A DNA stretch of 64,000 bases from Acidobacteriaceae bacterium (GTDB taxonomy: Bacteria > Acidobacteriota > Terriglobia > Bryobacterales > Bryobacteraceae). A program made the position numbers and the translations under genes. Positions 1 to 9,063 of this stretch are shown one piece after another (position 1 is the stretch's first letter; the number at the start of each line of letters is the position of its first letter). The notes beneath the pieces were generated by a model. That model had not been told where the DNA came from. It saw only the letters and a list, made by a program, of their open reading frames with translations, and made no database searches. The DNA lies in NCBI GenBank assembly GCA_019233755.1, contig JAFAMD010000012.1, positions 1 through 64,000 on the forward strand, given 5' to 3'.

Positions 1-194
1 AAGAAGTGGCGGCCGGCAAGCTGGCCTGCGTCCCGCTTGGCCCCGAGTCGATGATTCGGCGCGTGGGATTGATTTATCGCCGCGACAAGTCGTTATCGAA
101 GGCGGCTCTGGGATTCATACAGGTAACCCGTGACCACGCAGGAGATGAAATCGGAGTTGTTGCAAATCAACGGCTTCGCGCGTCTGGGACATAG
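1..194 (+). CDS. LysR-family transcriptional regulator, C-terminal fragment
   Basis: Only the last 60-odd residues are in the window; the reading frame is open at the left edge and ends at TAG 192-194, so the GTG at 6 is not a credible start. The segment (VGLIYRRDKSLSKAALGFIQ) resembles the end of the effector-binding domain of LysR-type regulators, where this strand-helix unit closes the second subdomain. The DNA-binding half and effector specificity cannot be seen. cysE lies 7 kb away, which is not enough to call this a cysteine regulator. Confidence 0.6.
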   Translation, partial: EVAAGKLACVPLGPESMIRRVGLIYRRDKSLSKAALGFIQVTRDHAGDEIGVVANQRLRASGT

Positions 195-223
195 ATCTTA
201 AGAAAACCGCATCGTGATTACCC

Positions 224-595
224 ATGGCGACTCTAACGGCAAAAAGTTCCACTATCTTCATTGCAACCGGGGACGAAACTCGCGTCTACCGGTCCGTTAC
301 CGACATTCCGCTGGAATTGCGTCAGAGGCTGGCCGCATCCACCCGGGGAATGAACTCGGCAACCATCCTGATTGCCGACAAGCGGGGACGTGAAGAGTTG
401 GTCCGCGCGCTACAGGGCCGTCCCAGCGAAGTGCATTGCCGGCTGGTAGAGAATCTCCGAGCACATCAGCCGCGGGAATCCGCGAAAGAAGAAAGAACTG
501 CCCTACGCGCGCCTTGGCTTCGGCACTGGCTCGAACTTTTGCTGCCTGTAGCGGTTGGGGCGTCGCTTTGGCTCTTGATCGAGTCCCACTTCTAG
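224..595 (+). CDS. hypothetical protein with C-terminal membrane anchor
   Basis: The 123-residue product is not recognised. The first 85 residues are soluble and mixed alpha/beta in character (TRVYRSVTDIPLELRQRL; ATILIADKRGREEL). A basic stretch is followed by one hydrophobic helix at about 101-119 (LELLLPVAVGASLWLLI), leaving only a few residues beyond it, so it looks tail-anchored. The ATG at 224 fits the frame and no better start is evident. It lies 29 bp after the LysR fragment and just before a PilZ-like gene on the same strand; co-transcription is possible but unproven. Confidence 0.5.
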   Translation: MATLTAKSSTIFIATGDETRVYRSVTDIPLELRQRLAASTRGMNSATILIADKRGREELVRALQGRPSEVHCRLVENLRAHQPRESAKEERTALRAPWLRHWLELLLPVAVGASLWLLIESHF

Positions 596-640
596 CCAAT
601 TTTCACTAAGGCTGTCTGATCGCCCGCCGATTAGACACTT

Positions 641-1012
641 GTGAACACATTCACAGAGTTTCCAAAATCCGCTGTCATCCAGCTCGCGACTGACCAGCCA
701 AATGGAAGCAAGCTGCATATTCCCTGCGAAGTTCAGGAAATGGAAGCCGACAGACTTGCGCTCGAGGTCGGTCCCCGCCTCTCCATCTTCGCTGCCGTTA
801 TGGTGGAGTGCAACGACGCGCTCTTCCTGGGCGAGGTGCTGTCATGCAGGCCGCGGCCGTCAGGCACGTATGAGGTGCAGGTCAAAGTCGAGCAGATCCT
901 AACCGGGCTGCAGAGCCTGGTAGGCCTTCGGGCTCGTCTGCTCGGCGAAGGCGTTCCCCATGCAGCTTTTGACAGACCGCCTGTTCCGGTGTTGAGCGGC
1001 AAAAAAATCTGA
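641..1012 (+). CDS. PilZ-like small protein
   Basis: The 123-residue protein has the strand pattern of short acidobacterial PilZ-like proteins: a polar N-terminus, a segment on ligand handling (IPCEVQEMEADRLALEVG), then FLGEVLSC and a closing strand YEVQVKVEQIL. A clear RxxxR plus (D/N)xSxxG cyclic-di-GMP signature is not visible, so nucleotide binding is uncertain. The start is GTG at 641, because an ATG codon appears only deep inside the domain. No membrane segment or signal peptide is seen. It stands alone between an anchored hypothetical protein and rmlD. Confidence 0.45.
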   Translation: MNTFTEFPKSAVIQLATDQPNGSKLHIPCEVQEMEADRLALEVGPRLSIFAAVMVECNDALFLGEVLSCRPRPSGTYEVQVKVEQILTGLQSLVGLRARLLGEGVPHAAFDRPPVPVLSGKKI

Positions 1013-1060
1013 AGCGATTCCTGCTGTGCTCGTTTGTTCGATTCGCTATGCTGCAAAGGA

Positions 1061-1942
1061 ATGCAGCGAAAGGTTCTCATCTTCGGCGGTGGCGGACAGC
1101 TTGGTGTTGAGCTGTGTCGTGAATTTGAGCAGCGGCGCTGGACCGTGCAGCGCTTTGATCGCCAGTCACTCGACGTCACTGACGCGACCCGCGTCGAGCG
1201 GGCTGTCGCGGGCGCCGAGCCGCAGGTAATCGTCAATTCAGCCGCTTACAATCAGGTCGATATTGCCGAGAGCGAGCCGCTGGCCGCCTACCAGGCGAAT
1301 GCTCTCGCAGTGCGAAACCTAGCCATGGCCTGCCGTCAAAGCGGGGCGCAATTGGTGCATTATTCCACGGATTACGTCTTTGATGGAACGAAAGGCAGCC
1401 CGTACCTCGAGACCGATCTGCCGCATCCGCTCGGAGCTTACGCAGTCTCGAAGCTGGCAGGCGAGCTTTACGCGCAGGCCTATCTTGCGAATCCCCTCGT
1501 GATCCGTGTTTCGGGCGTCTACGGGCCTGGCGGCAGATTCACGCCTCGCGGCAATTTTGTGGAGCTGATGCTCCGGTTAGCCGGCACAGGCAACCCGATT
1601 CGCGTCGTGCAAGATCATGTCGCGTCCCCCACTTACGCCCCCGCCATCGCTTCGAGAACCGCTGACATGGTAGAGAAGGGAATGGGCGGCCTTTACCACA
1701 TGGGCGGAGGTGAGCCGATTTCCTGGTACGAGTACGCCAAGCAGATCTTCCAGACTGCCGGGCTGTCGCCCTCGCTGCAGCCAACCGACGAGCGCGAGTA
1801 TCGTACCGCTGCTCGACGCCCGAAGTTTTCAGCGCTGTCTAACAAGAAGCTCGAAGCCGTGGGCATTGCGCCCATGCCGCCGATAGCCGAAGCTCTGCGC
1901 GACTACTTCGAAAAGCGAAACCACGTCACTGCGCATCGTTAG
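1061..1942 (+). CDS. rmlD: dTDP-4-dehydrorhamnose reductase
   Basis: RmlD reduces dTDP-4-dehydro-L-rhamnose to dTDP-L-rhamnose, the last step of the rhamnose donor pathway. The 293-residue protein starts with the Rossmann glycine motif GGGGQLG (9-15). It carries the family STDYVFDG block (102-109) and the catalytic pair in YAVSK (Tyr127, Lys131), with Thr103 completing the triad. I chose ATG 1061 rather than TTG 1034 because the product then begins four residues before the first beta strand, as usual. rmlA, rmlB and rmlC are not in the window, so this copy is detached from its pathway. The 3' end overlaps the convergent VWA gene by 17 bp. Confidence 0.9.
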   Translation: MQRKVLIFGGGGQLGVELCREFEQRRWTVQRFDRQSLDVTDATRVERAVAGAEPQVIVNSAAYNQVDIAESEPLAAYQANALAVRNLAMACRQSGAQLVHYSTDYVFDGTKGSPYLETDLPHPLGAYAVSKLAGELYAQAYLANPLVIRVSGVYGPGGRFTPRGNFVELMLRLAGTGNPIRVVQDHVASPTYAPAIASRTADMVEKGMGGLYHMGGGEPISWYEYAKQIFQTAGLSPSLQPTDEREYRTAARRPKFSALSNKKLEAVGIAPMPPIAEALRDYFEKRNHVTAHR

Positions 1943-3059
1943 GTGTAGCATAGTATCCGCTGCGCGCCTGCGCCCGGTACTCGGGATTGTCGACCTTAAT
2001 CGCGATATGCCGGAAAGTTCCATCGCGGTTCGGGTTCGTCGACGAATAGCCAATGGAATATTGGTTTCGGAGCTCGTCCTGGATTTCCTGAAACACTTCG
2101 TTCAGGGGGTGCTTGTTGCTGACGGTGAACACGTGGCCGCCCGTCTCCTCTGACATTTTGCGCAGCTCACCTTCGCCGCCTCCCCCCCATCCCATGCCGG
2201 CTCGCATGTAAAATTCCTTGTCGACGTAGTAGATGCTGTAGATGATCGCGTCTGCCCGCTGGGCCGCCTCTATCGCGGTCCTGATGTTATAGGTGCTGCC
2301 CTGGTCGTCGCCGTCCGTGATCAGGACCAGCGCCTTGCGCCCTACTTCGCCTTTCAGTTTCTCGTTGGACGCCAGGTAGACCGCATCGTAAAGCAGCGTG
2401 CCCTTGGGCGTTCCGCTGGTGGGAACAGGCCCCGTGTTGACATTAGGAATCGGCCCCCGGCTGATCATCGGAGTTCCACCGTCGCCATGCAGATCCTCCA
2501 GCGCGGCCGTCAGCGTCCTGGCCGAATTGGTGTAATCCTGCAGCAGATCCGTGTCCTTGCCGAACGAGATCAGGAACGCCTCGTCTTTTTTCCGAATGAC
2601 GCTCGAGAAGAAGGCCGAAGCCGCTTGCCGCTCTATATCGATAAGCCGCTCCTGGCTCGCACTGATATCGATCAGCAGGCCAAGGGTAAGCGGCAGATCC
2701 GTCTCGCGCGAAAATCGCTGAATGGTTTGCTGCTTGCCGTCTTCGTAGATCGTGAAGTTGTTTTTTTCGAGGTTTGGGATGAGCTGCCCGCCCTTTTTGG
2801 CACGAACCGCGAAGAGAATATTGACCAGGTCGACATTGACGCGGATGGTCGGTTCCTGGCTTCCCGCCTGCTCCTGACCCACGGCCGGTTCCACGCCCTG
2901 CGATTGGCCCGCCGCACCCCAGGCCAGCGCCCCACACAAAACGGCGACGCCGGCCCCCGCGAGAAGGAAACTACGGAAACCACACAGTCCGTTTCGCCGG
3001 CCGCGTTGCGAAGAAACTGGAGAAGTATTCATCTCGTTATGATTATCATCTAGACTCAT
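1926..3059 (-). CDS. VWA domain-containing secreted protein (acidobacterial VWFA-related type)
   Basis: The 377-residue protein has a basic N-terminus and a hydrophobic segment (FLLAGAGVAVLCGALAWGAAG, about 31-51) that acts as signal peptide or anchor. A short beta domain (IRVNVDLVNILFAVRAKKGG) typical of the VWFA-related family of Acidobacteria follows. The VWA domain has the metal-site motif DISAS after LTLGLLI and a later TDGDD. The C-terminus (IAIKVDNPEYRAQARSGYYA) matches the family ending. Such proteins are exported and probably bind proteins or metal; their role is not established. It is read alone; the AlkA-like gene diverges from it 26 bp away. Confidence 0.85.
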   Translation of the reverse strand: MSLDDNHNEMNTSPVSSQRGRRNGLCGFRSFLLAGAGVAVLCGALAWGAAGQSQGVEPAVGQEQAGSQEPTIRVNVDLVNILFAVRAKKGGQLIPNLEKNNFTIYEDGKQQTIQRFSRETDLPLTLGLLIDISASQERLIDIERQAASAFFSSVIRKKDEAFLISFGKDTDLLQDYTNSARTLTAALEDLHGDGGTPMISRGPIPNVNTGPVPTSGTPKGTLLYDAVYLASNEKLKGEVGRKALVLITDGDDQGSTYNIRTAIEAAQRADAIIYSIYYVDKEFYMRAGMGWGGGGEGELRKMSEETGGHVFTVSNKHPLNEVFQEIQDELRNQYSIGYSSTNPNRDGTFRHIAIKVDNPEYRAQARSGYYATPNDAQ

Positions 3060-3085
3060 CAGTCCTAGAACACTCCGCCAGATAC

Positions 3086-3688
3086 ATGAAAGCCGCTACC
3101 CAACACCTCCGGAAATCAGATCCCGTGATGGCCAGAATCATCCAAGCCGTCGGCCCCGTTCAGCTTGCTGTTCGTAAACCAACTTTCGAGACGCTTGCAA
3201 GATCAATCACGTTCCAGCAGCTCAGTGGAAAAGCAGCAGGAACCATCTTTAGCCGGTTACGCCAGCTCGTCGGGCCGCGCTTTACGGGCGCCGCTTTTCT
3301 GAAGTTGACCCCGGAGGAACTACGCGCGTGTGGTCTCTCGCGTCAGAAGATTGCGTCTCTGTCTGACCTCGCCGAGCGAGTCGCCCGCCGCGAAATCAAT
3401 TTCCGCAAATTACCTGCGATGCCGGACGAAGAAATCATCGCGCACCTGTCCCAGGTGCGAGGTGTCGGTGTGTGGACCGCGCAGATGTTTCTGATTTTCG
3501 CTTTGGAAAGACCCGATGTCATGCCGGCAGGCGATCTAGGCATCCGCAATGCAATACGCAAGGCATACGGCCTCACTGGCATACCCAAGCCCACCGAAGT
3601 AGCCGTGTTCGCCGAAAAGTGGCGCCCGTACTGCTCAATAGCAAGCTGGTACCTCTGGCGCAGTCTGGATGGATCCGCCGAAATCTAG
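3086..3688 (+). CDS. DNA-3-methyladenine glycosylase II-like (HhH-GPD)
   Basis: The protein of 200 residues belongs to the HhH-GPD superfamily and is close to AlkA: it would flip out and remove alkylated purines in base excision repair. Visible are FETLARSITFQQLSGKAA near the start of the glycosylase fold, the helix-hairpin-helix VRGVGVWTAQMFL, and the catalytic aspartate in PAGDLGIRNA. The AlkA N-terminal beta domain is absent, as in the short bacterial and yeast Mag forms. No FeS cysteine cluster is seen, which argues against EndoIII or MutY. Its promoter must lie within the 26 bp gap or inside the divergent VWA gene. Confidence 0.85.
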   Translation: MKAATQHLRKSDPVMARIIQAVGPVQLAVRKPTFETLARSITFQQLSGKAAGTIFSRLRQLVGPRFTGAAFLKLTPEELRACGLSRQKIASLSDLAERVARREINFRKLPAMPDEEIIAHLSQVRGVGVWTAQMFLIFALERPDVMPAGDLGIRNAIRKAYGLTGIPKPTEVAVFAEKWRPYCSIASWYLWRSLDGSAEI

Positions 3689-3696
3689 CCGAGGAG

Positions 3697-3763
3697 AGCT
3701 ATCAGCTTTCAGCTATCAGCTTTCAGCTATCAGCTTTCAGCTTTCAGCTTTCAGCTTTCAGCT
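3697..3763 (+). repeat. heptanucleotide tandem array (AGCTWTC)n
   Basis: Nine uninterrupted 7-bp units, AGCTATC or AGCTTTC, run from 3697 to 3759 and a partial tenth (AGCT) ends at 3763. The first six units alternate A/T at position 5; the last four full units are all AGCTTTC. The array begins 8 bp after the stop codon of the glycosylase gene, between convergent genes. Confidence 0.9.
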
Positions 3764-3809
3764 CATCCAAGATTCACCCCACTCACAACGCGCCCCAAGC
3801 GCGCCCGTT

Positions 3810-3830
3810 GCTGATGGCTGAAGGCTGAAG
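3810..3830 (-). repeat. inverted partner of the heptamer array
   Basis: Three units GCTGATG, GCTGAAG, GCTGAAG lie 46 bp after the main array. They are its reverse complement apart from G in place of A at one position, which still allows G-U pairing in RNA. The two tracts could fold into a long stem just beyond both convergent genes. Confidence 0.75.
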
Positions 3831-3838
3831 CCTATTCA

Positions 3839-6070
3839 CTAGCCCGTCGCCACGCTTCCAGAATGCCCCGGCGCCGTCGCCCGTAGAGGAGGCAGCGGGC
3901 GGTCCGGCTTGAGTGCAATCACTGCCAGCGGCGGAAGGATCAGTTCGGCGGACGCCGGTCGCCCGTGAGAAGGCACGTCCTTCGCCATCACGGAGCCGCC
4001 GTTTCCCATATTGCTTCCACCGAACATCTCCGCGTCCGAGTTGAAAATTTCGCGGTGAAGTCCCGCCTCAGGGAAGCCAATGCGGTAATTCATTTGCGGC
4101 TGCGGAGTAAAGTTGCACACGAACACCAGGTAGTCCTCGGGGCGCTTGGCACGGCGCACAAAAGAGATGATCGAGTGATCGCTGTCGTGGAAATCCAACC
4201 ACTCAAATCCCCAGTGGTGAAAATCCACTTCGTACAGCGCCGGCTCGGCCTTGTAGAGTGTGTTCAGCGCCGCGCAGAAGGTCTGCAGCTTCCGATGCAC
4301 CTCGAAATCGAGCAGCCACCACTCAACCTCGCCTTCTGAGTTCCACTCGGCAGTCTGGCCGAACTCAGAGCCCATGAACAGCAGCTTTTTGCCCGGATGC
4401 CCGTACATGTAGCTGAGAAATGCGCGCGCGTTTGCAAAGCGCTGCCATTCATCGCCGGGCATTTTGTCCAGCAGCGCGCGTTTGCCGTAGACCACCTCGT
4501 CATGCGAAATCGGCAGGATGAAGTTTTCTGTAAACGCATAGATCATGCTGAACGTGATGTCGTTCTGGTGATACTTGCGAAAGATGGGGGCGCGCTCGAA
4601 GTAGTGGAGCATGTCGTGCATCCACCCCATGTTCCACTTGAACGTGAAGCCGAGCCCGTTCAGATAAACGGGCCGCGACACCCCGGTGAAGGCCGTGGAT
4701 TCCTCCGCCGCCGTGATCGCTCCCTGAACCTGGTGAACTAGTTCATTCGTCTTCCGCAGGAAGTCAATCGCCTCCAGGTTTTCATTCCCGCCGTACATGT
4801 TGGGCAGCCACTCGCCGGCCTTCCGCGAGTAGTCCAGGTACAGCATGGAAGCGACCGCGTCCACCCGCAACCCGTCGAGGTGATACTTCTTCAGCCAGAA
4901 CATGGCGTTCGAAATCAGGAACGATCGCACTTCGTTGCGGCCGAAGTTGAAGATCAGCGTCCCCCAATCGCGGTGCTCGCCGAGGCGCGGGTCTTCGTGC
5001 TCATACAAGGCGGTGCCATCGAAATAGGCCAGTCCGTGCGCGTCTTTCGGAAAGTGCGCGGGCACCCAGTCCATGATGACCCCGATACCCGCCTGGTGGC
5101 AGGAATCTATGAAATACATGAAATCTTCCGGCGGACCGAAGCGCGATGTGGGCGCATAGTAGCCCGTTACCTGGTAGCCCCACGAAGGCGTATACGGGTG
5201 CTCGGCAAGCGGCATCAGTTCGATGTGCGTATAGCCCATCTTCTTCACGTACTCCACCAGCTTTGTCGCTAGCTGCCGATACGTGAGCGGCTGATGATGT
5301 TCACCCCTCAGCCACGATCCCAGATGGACTTCATAGATCGCCATGGGAACTTCGAGATGGTTGGTTTTCCCGCGCTGCTCCATCCATTCGTGGTCGTGCC
5401 ACGTATAGCGGTCGAGGTCCGCTACAACCGAGGCCGATTTCGGCGGGGTCTCCATCCAGAAGCCGTAGGGATCGGCCTTCATCTGGCTGTGGCCTCGAAA
5501 ACGCGACGTCACCGAGTACTTATATGGATCGCCCGCCTTAACCCCCGGAATGAAAATCTCCCATACCCCGCCCGTGCGTGCCCGCATCGGATTGCGGCGC
5601 GTATCCCAGTCATTGAAGTTGCCGATCACGCTCACAACCAGGGCATTCGGCGCCCACACCGCGAACCGCGTGCCCACTACGCCCTGGATCGTGACGACAT
5701 GCGCTCCGAGCGAGTTATAGCCTTCGTAATTCGTTCCTTCCCCAATCAGGTGCAGGTCGAATTCGCTGAGCAGTGGCTCGAAAGCATACACATCTTCCGC
5801 TTCCGTCACACCGCCCTGATGATCCGTAATGCGGAACCGGTAGCCTTGCGGCTGCGAGTCGAGCCGCGCCGTGAAGATTCCGGCCGGGTGCGTGCGCTGC
5901 ATGGGCACAGCCTGGCCGCCGGCCGTAAGATCTACCGTTTTGGCCTGGGGATAAAAGGCGTGTACCTCCCACTCCGTCCTGCCGTTCTTGCTCAGAGCAT
6001 GGGGTCCGAGCGCACTGAACGGGTCTCCGTGATAGCCGCCTGCAATTGCTTCCAACTCGTGCTCAGTCAT
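3839..6070 (-). CDS. glgB: 1,4-alpha-glucan branching enzyme, long form
   Basis: GlgB cuts alpha-1,4 chains and rejoins them by alpha-1,6 bonds in glycogen. The 743-residue protein has the full bacterial architecture: N1 domain (about 1-115), CBM48 domain (about 130-220), GH13 barrel and C-terminal beta domain. The nucleophile is Asp404 in [11 protein letters not shown], the acid/base Glu is in AAEEST (456-458), and SHDEVVYGK is conserved. Length matches the Escherichia coli enzyme. It stands apart from the alpha-glucan operon at 29-37 kb, which has its own shorter GlgB. The start at 6070 gives the usual N1 sequence; the gap to the divergent add gene is 84 bp. Confidence 0.95.
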   Translation of the reverse strand: MTEHELEAIAGGYHGDPFSALGPHALSKNGRTEWEVHAFYPQAKTVDLTAGGQAVPMQRTHPAGIFTARLDSQPQGYRFRITDHQGGVTEAEDVYAFEPLLSEFDLHLIGEGTNYEGYNSLGAHVVTIQGVVGTRFAVWAPNALVVSVIGNFNDWDTRRNPMRARTGGVWEIFIPGVKAGDPYKYSVTSRFRGHSQMKADPYGFWMETPPKSASVVADLDRYTWHDHEWMEQRGKTNHLEVPMAIYEVHLGSWLRGEHHQPLTYRQLATKLVEYVKKMGYTHIELMPLAEHPYTPSWGYQVTGYYAPTSRFGPPEDFMYFIDSCHQAGIGVIMDWVPAHFPKDAHGLAYFDGTALYEHEDPRLGEHRDWGTLIFNFGRNEVRSFLISNAMFWLKKYHLDGLRVDAVASMLYLDYSRKAGEWLPNMYGGNENLEAIDFLRKTNELVHQVQGAITAAEESTAFTGVSRPVYLNGLGFTFKWNMGWMHDMLHYFERAPIFRKYHQNDITFSMIYAFTENFILPISHDEVVYGKRALLDKMPGDEWQRFANARAFLSYMYGHPGKKLLFMGSEFGQTAEWNSEGEVEWWLLDFEVHRKLQTFCAALNTLYKAEPALYEVDFHHWGFEWLDFHDSDHSIISFVRRAKRPEDYLVFVCNFTPQPQMNYRIGFPEAGLHREIFNSDAEMFGGSNMGNGGSVMAKDVPSHGRPASAELILPPLAVIALKPDRPLPPLRATAPGHSGSVATG

Positions 6071-6154
6071 GGCTTGTTTATTATGTCAAGGGAAAGGCAT
6101 CACACAGTAGCCAGCTCCGAATCTTTCGAGAAACTCCCAGCCACGCACGGAGAC

Positions 6155-7159
6155 ATGCAAAGCGAACCACTAGACGGCAACGGAAATTCCGAAACAAATC
6201 TGCAAGACTTCGTCCGATCTCTCAACAAGGCGGAGCTGCACCTGCACCTGGAGGGTTCGGTTCAGCCCGAAACTCTCCGCGAGATAGACCCTTCTCTTTC
6301 CCTCGACGAGATCAGGGAGAATCTGCACTATTCGGGTTTTGCAGGCTTCCTCAAGGCGTATGTCTGGGTCACCAAGAAACTGAACTCGCCGGAAGCGTAC
6401 GCTCTTGCCACTCGCCGGCTGCTCCTCGATCTCCGCCGGCAAAATGTGCGGTATGCGGAGATCACTCTCTCGGCCGGCGTCCTCTTGTGGAAGCAGCAGA
6501 AAATCGAGCCCGTTCTCGATGCCGTCATCGCGGAGGCCGGGAACTTCCCTGATATCCGCGTCGGTTGGATTCTGGATGCCATTCGTCAATTCGGAGTGGA
6601 AGAAGCCGCACGCGTATTTGCCATCGCCCGGGAGTGCCGGGAATCAGGCGTTGTCGCCATCGGTATCGGCGGAGATGAAGAGCGCGGGCCTGCGGAATGG
6701 TTTGCCCAGCTTTATCGCAACGCGCACGAAGCGGGATTAGGGCTGACCTGCCACGCGGGCGAGGTGTGCGGTTCCGAAAGCGTCTGGCAGGCAATTCGCA
6801 TCGGAGCCCGGCGCATCGGGCACGGCATTCGTGCGATCGACGATCCCGAACTTCTGGAAATTCTTCGTGAGCGCGACATACCGCTCGAGGTGTGCCTGTC
6901 GAGCAACGTTCGGACAGGCGCCGTCAGCAGCTTCGAGGCGCATCCCTTTCGCCGCTTATGGGACGCGGGCGTGCCCCTTGTTCTTGGTACAGATGATCCC
7001 GCCCTCTTTTATACCGATCTGCTGCACGAATATACCCTTGCAGCCGATGTCTTCGGGTTCGCGCGGAACGAGTTGAGAAAACTTGCTGCCAACAGTCTCC
7101 GTTACCGCTTTCAATCAACCGCGAGCTTGGCCAACGCGCTCTTCGAGCAGCAACCGTAA
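6155..7159 (+). CDS. add: adenosine deaminase
   Basis: The 334-residue amidohydrolase converts (deoxy)adenosine to (deoxy)inosine with one zinc ion. Metal ligands are visible in HLHLEG (His29, His31), the catalytic Glu is in HAGE (200-203), and GHGI and the metal Asp in GTDDP (278-282) follow in the expected order. I prefer ATG 6155, with GGAG shortly upstream, because the product then has a short tail before the [10 protein letters not shown] strand; ATG 6083 would add 24 unlikely residues. The longer open frame upstream runs antisense through glgB and is not coding. The last 45 bp overlap the end of convergent cysE. Confidence 0.9.
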   Translation: MQSEPLDGNGNSETNLQDFVRSLNKAELHLHLEGSVQPETLREIDPSLSLDEIRENLHYSGFAGFLKAYVWVTKKLNSPEAYALATRRLLLDLRRQNVRYAEITLSAGVLLWKQQKIEPVLDAVIAEAGNFPDIRVGWILDAIRQFGVEEAARVFAIARECRESGVVAIGIGGDEERGPAEWFAQLYRNAHEAGLGLTCHAGEVCGSESVWQAIRIGARRIGHGIRAIDDPELLEILRERDIPLEVCLSSNVRTGAVSSFEAHPFRRLWDAGVPLVLGTDDPALFYTDLLHEYTLAADVFGFARNELRKLAANSLRYRFQSTASLANALFEQQP

Positions 7160-7774
7160 CAGGGCTTCCAACTCCCGGATCCGGTCGTTCAGTTGCTCCA
7201 GGTCCGCTATCTCAGACTCGGCGGATTCCGCCACTCGGCCGTGCTCCAGGATGCCGAGCGCTGTGGCCCGAGTCTTCACAACCCGCCCCGGGATTCCTAC
7301 AACCGTTGCCCCGTCAGGAACAGCGTGCACCACCACTGAACCGGCCCCGACCTTCACATCGTCGCCCAGCGTAATGTTGCCCAGAACCGCAGCCCCGGTC
7401 CCCACCACCACGCGATTGCCAAGCGTGGGATGCCGCTTGCCGTGTTCGTTACCCGTGCCGCCCAGTGTCACACCCTGGTACAGCAGTACATCGTCCCCTA
7501 CTTCGGCCGTTTCGCCGATCACCACGCCCAGTCCGTGGTCAATGAAGAGACGCTTCCCAATCGTTGCGCCCGGATGGATCTCAATCCCGGTCAGGAAACG
7601 CGCCAGGTGGGACACGAGCCGCGCAAGCACGTAGCGCTTTCGGCGGTAAAGCCAGTGCGAAACCTTGTGGAAGAGAACTGCATGCAAACCGGGATAACAC
7701 AGCAGGATCTCCAGGCTGCTTCTGGCGGCGGGGTCCTCCCGCTTGATCGTCTGGATCTGCTCGCGTAGCGACAC
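7115..7774 (-). CDS. cysE: serine O-acetyltransferase
   Basis: CysE acetylates L-serine to O-acetylserine, the first step of cysteine synthesis. The 219-residue protein has the helical start followed by left-handed beta-helix hexapeptides ([27 protein letters not shown]) and the family NVVVG-like turns. The catalytic His is in FIDHG. It lacks the long N-terminal helical domain of enteric CysE, as in short cytosolic homologues. A C-terminal extension of about 45 residues ([18 protein letters not shown]) is predicted coiled coil and is unusual. Its 3' end overlaps the 3' end of add. cysK is not in the window. Confidence 0.9.
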   Translation of the reverse strand: MSLREQIQTIKREDPAARSSLEILLCYPGLHAVLFHKVSHWLYRRKRYVLARLVSHLARFLTGIEIHPGATIGKRLFIDHGLGVVIGETAEVGDDVLLYQGVTLGGTGNEHGKRHPTLGNRVVVGTGAAVLGNITLGDDVKVGAGSVVVHAVPDGATVVGIPGRVVKTRATALGILEHGRVAESAESEIADLEQLNDRIRELEALLRLLLEERVGQARG

Positions 7775-7835
7775 CGATCTTATTCTCCCTTAGCCAGATG
7801 ATTTTGTATGCAACGAGGGTGCTACATATCGAAAG

Positions 7836-9005
7836 GTGAATACGAATCGGCTCTATTACACCGATTGTTACCTCAAAACCTTCCGCGCACACGTACTCAA
7901 TACCGCCGATGACGGAACGCGCGTTTACCTCGACAATACAGCATTCTACCCGGCATCCGGCGGACAGCCGCATGATCTGGGCCTGCTTGCCGGCATCCCT
8001 ATTCTGGATGTTGTCGATGAAGATAGGGGGATTGCTCACGTGCTCGAACGGCCGATCGAGGCGGCCGACGTAGAGTGCCACGTAGATTGGGCGCGCCGCT
8101 ACGATCATATGCAGCAGCACACCGGGCAACATCTACTTTCTGCCGTTCTGGTCGAACTCTTCAACTTCCACACACTCAGCTTTCACATGGGCCGAGAAGT
8201 CTCGACCATCGAGCTGGCCGCCAAGGACCTGACCGAACCTCAGATCGATGAAGCGGAAGCGCGGGTAAATGAGATTGTTCGCGAGTCACGCCCGGTCAGA
8301 ATACTTTTCGAACACGCGGAGGCAGCCGCAGGCTTGCGTAAGCCGAGTGATCGTTCCGGAACCTTGCGCATTATTGAGATAGAAGGTCTCGACCGTAGCG
8401 CTTGTGGCGGCACACACGTCCGCTCAACCGGAGAGCTTGGTCCGATTCAGATCCGTAAAACGGAAAAGATCCGGGGCAACGTTCGCATTGAGTTCGTTTG
8501 CGGCATACGCGCACTCGAACGCGCCAAAAAGGATTACCGTGTCCTACAGGAACTCGCCCGTCAGGCCGCGACTACAATCGACAATCTGCCCGAGCACTCA
8601 TTGGCCGTCAGGCAGCGTTTGACCGAGATCGAAAAAACCAATGAGAGGCTGTCCACCGAGTTGGCCCGTCGCGAAGGCCTGGCGCTCTATCAGGCCACGG
8701 TGCCCGATACCCACGGCATCCGCCGCGCCTTCCTGCGAGTGCCTGCAATTGATGCTGGAGTCCGCGCACAGGCTCAGGCCTACGCCGCGAGTGAAAAGGC
8801 TGTCCTGTTAGCCGTCGGTGCCGAACCGGCGGGTGTGTTGATCGCTTGTTCGCCTGACTCGCAGGTCAATGCAGGAGCGGTTCTGAAACAGCTTGTCGCC
8901 GAGGCGGGTGGCCGGGGAGGCGGTTCGGCAACGCTGGCCCAGGGCAATCTGCCGAATGAGGAGATATTACGGCCTCTGGCACAGGCTCTGGGCTTTGAGC
9001 TTTAG
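7836..9005 (+). CDS. alanyl-tRNA editing protein, AlaX-L type
   Basis: The 389-residue protein is related to the editing half of alanyl-tRNA synthetase and should hydrolyse Ser-tRNA(Ala) or Gly-tRNA(Ala) in trans. Visible are the N-terminal beta domain (VYLDNTAFYPASGGQPHDLG), zinc motif HTGQH, the second zinc motif CGGTH, and a C-terminal DHHA1 domain rich in glycine (AEAGGRGGGSATLAQG). A coiled segment joins the two. The start is GTG 7836, after which the MNTNRLYYTDCYL sequence is typical. No aminoacylation domain is present. The gene is monocistronic, with cysE diverging from it on the left and a hairpin 3 bp after its stop. Confidence 0.9.
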   Translation: MNTNRLYYTDCYLKTFRAHVLNTADDGTRVYLDNTAFYPASGGQPHDLGLLAGIPILDVVDEDRGIAHVLERPIEAADVECHVDWARRYDHMQQHTGQHLLSAVLVELFNFHTLSFHMGREVSTIELAAKDLTEPQIDEAEARVNEIVRESRPVRILFEHAEAAAGLRKPSDRSGTLRIIEIEGLDRSACGGTHVRSTGELGPIQIRKTEKIRGNVRIEFVCGIRALERAKKDYRVLQELARQAATTIDNLPEHSLAVRQRLTEIEKTNERLSTELARREGLALYQATVPDTHGIRRAFLRVPAIDAGVRAQAQAYAASEKAVLLAVGAEPAGVLIACSPDSQVNAGAVLKQLVAEAGGRGGGSATLAQGNLPNEEILRPLAQALGFEL

Positions 9006-9008
9006 TGT

Positions 9009-9038
9009 GGAGACGCAGGCGCTTTCGCCTGCGTCTCC
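9009..9038. terminator. perfect 13-bp hairpin between convergent genes
   Basis: GGAGACGCAGGCG at 9009-9021, a CTTT loop, and its exact complement at 9026-9038. The hairpin begins 3 bp after the alaX stop and ends 25 bp before the stop of the convergent transpeptidase gene. A T-tract is lacking on both sides, so intrinsic termination is only likely; an RNA-stability or protein-binding element is also possible. Confidence 0.5.
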
Positions 9039-9063
9039 GGTTTAGGAAAGGATGCTGTTCAGG

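Noticed and set aside
1061..1942. Complete rhamnose operon
   Set aside because: Only rmlD is present; no rmlA, rmlB or rmlC in the window.
5294..6154. Upstream extension of adenosine deaminase for nearly 300 codons
   Set aside because: It runs antisense to glgB, with composition of a shadow frame. The family start is at 6155.
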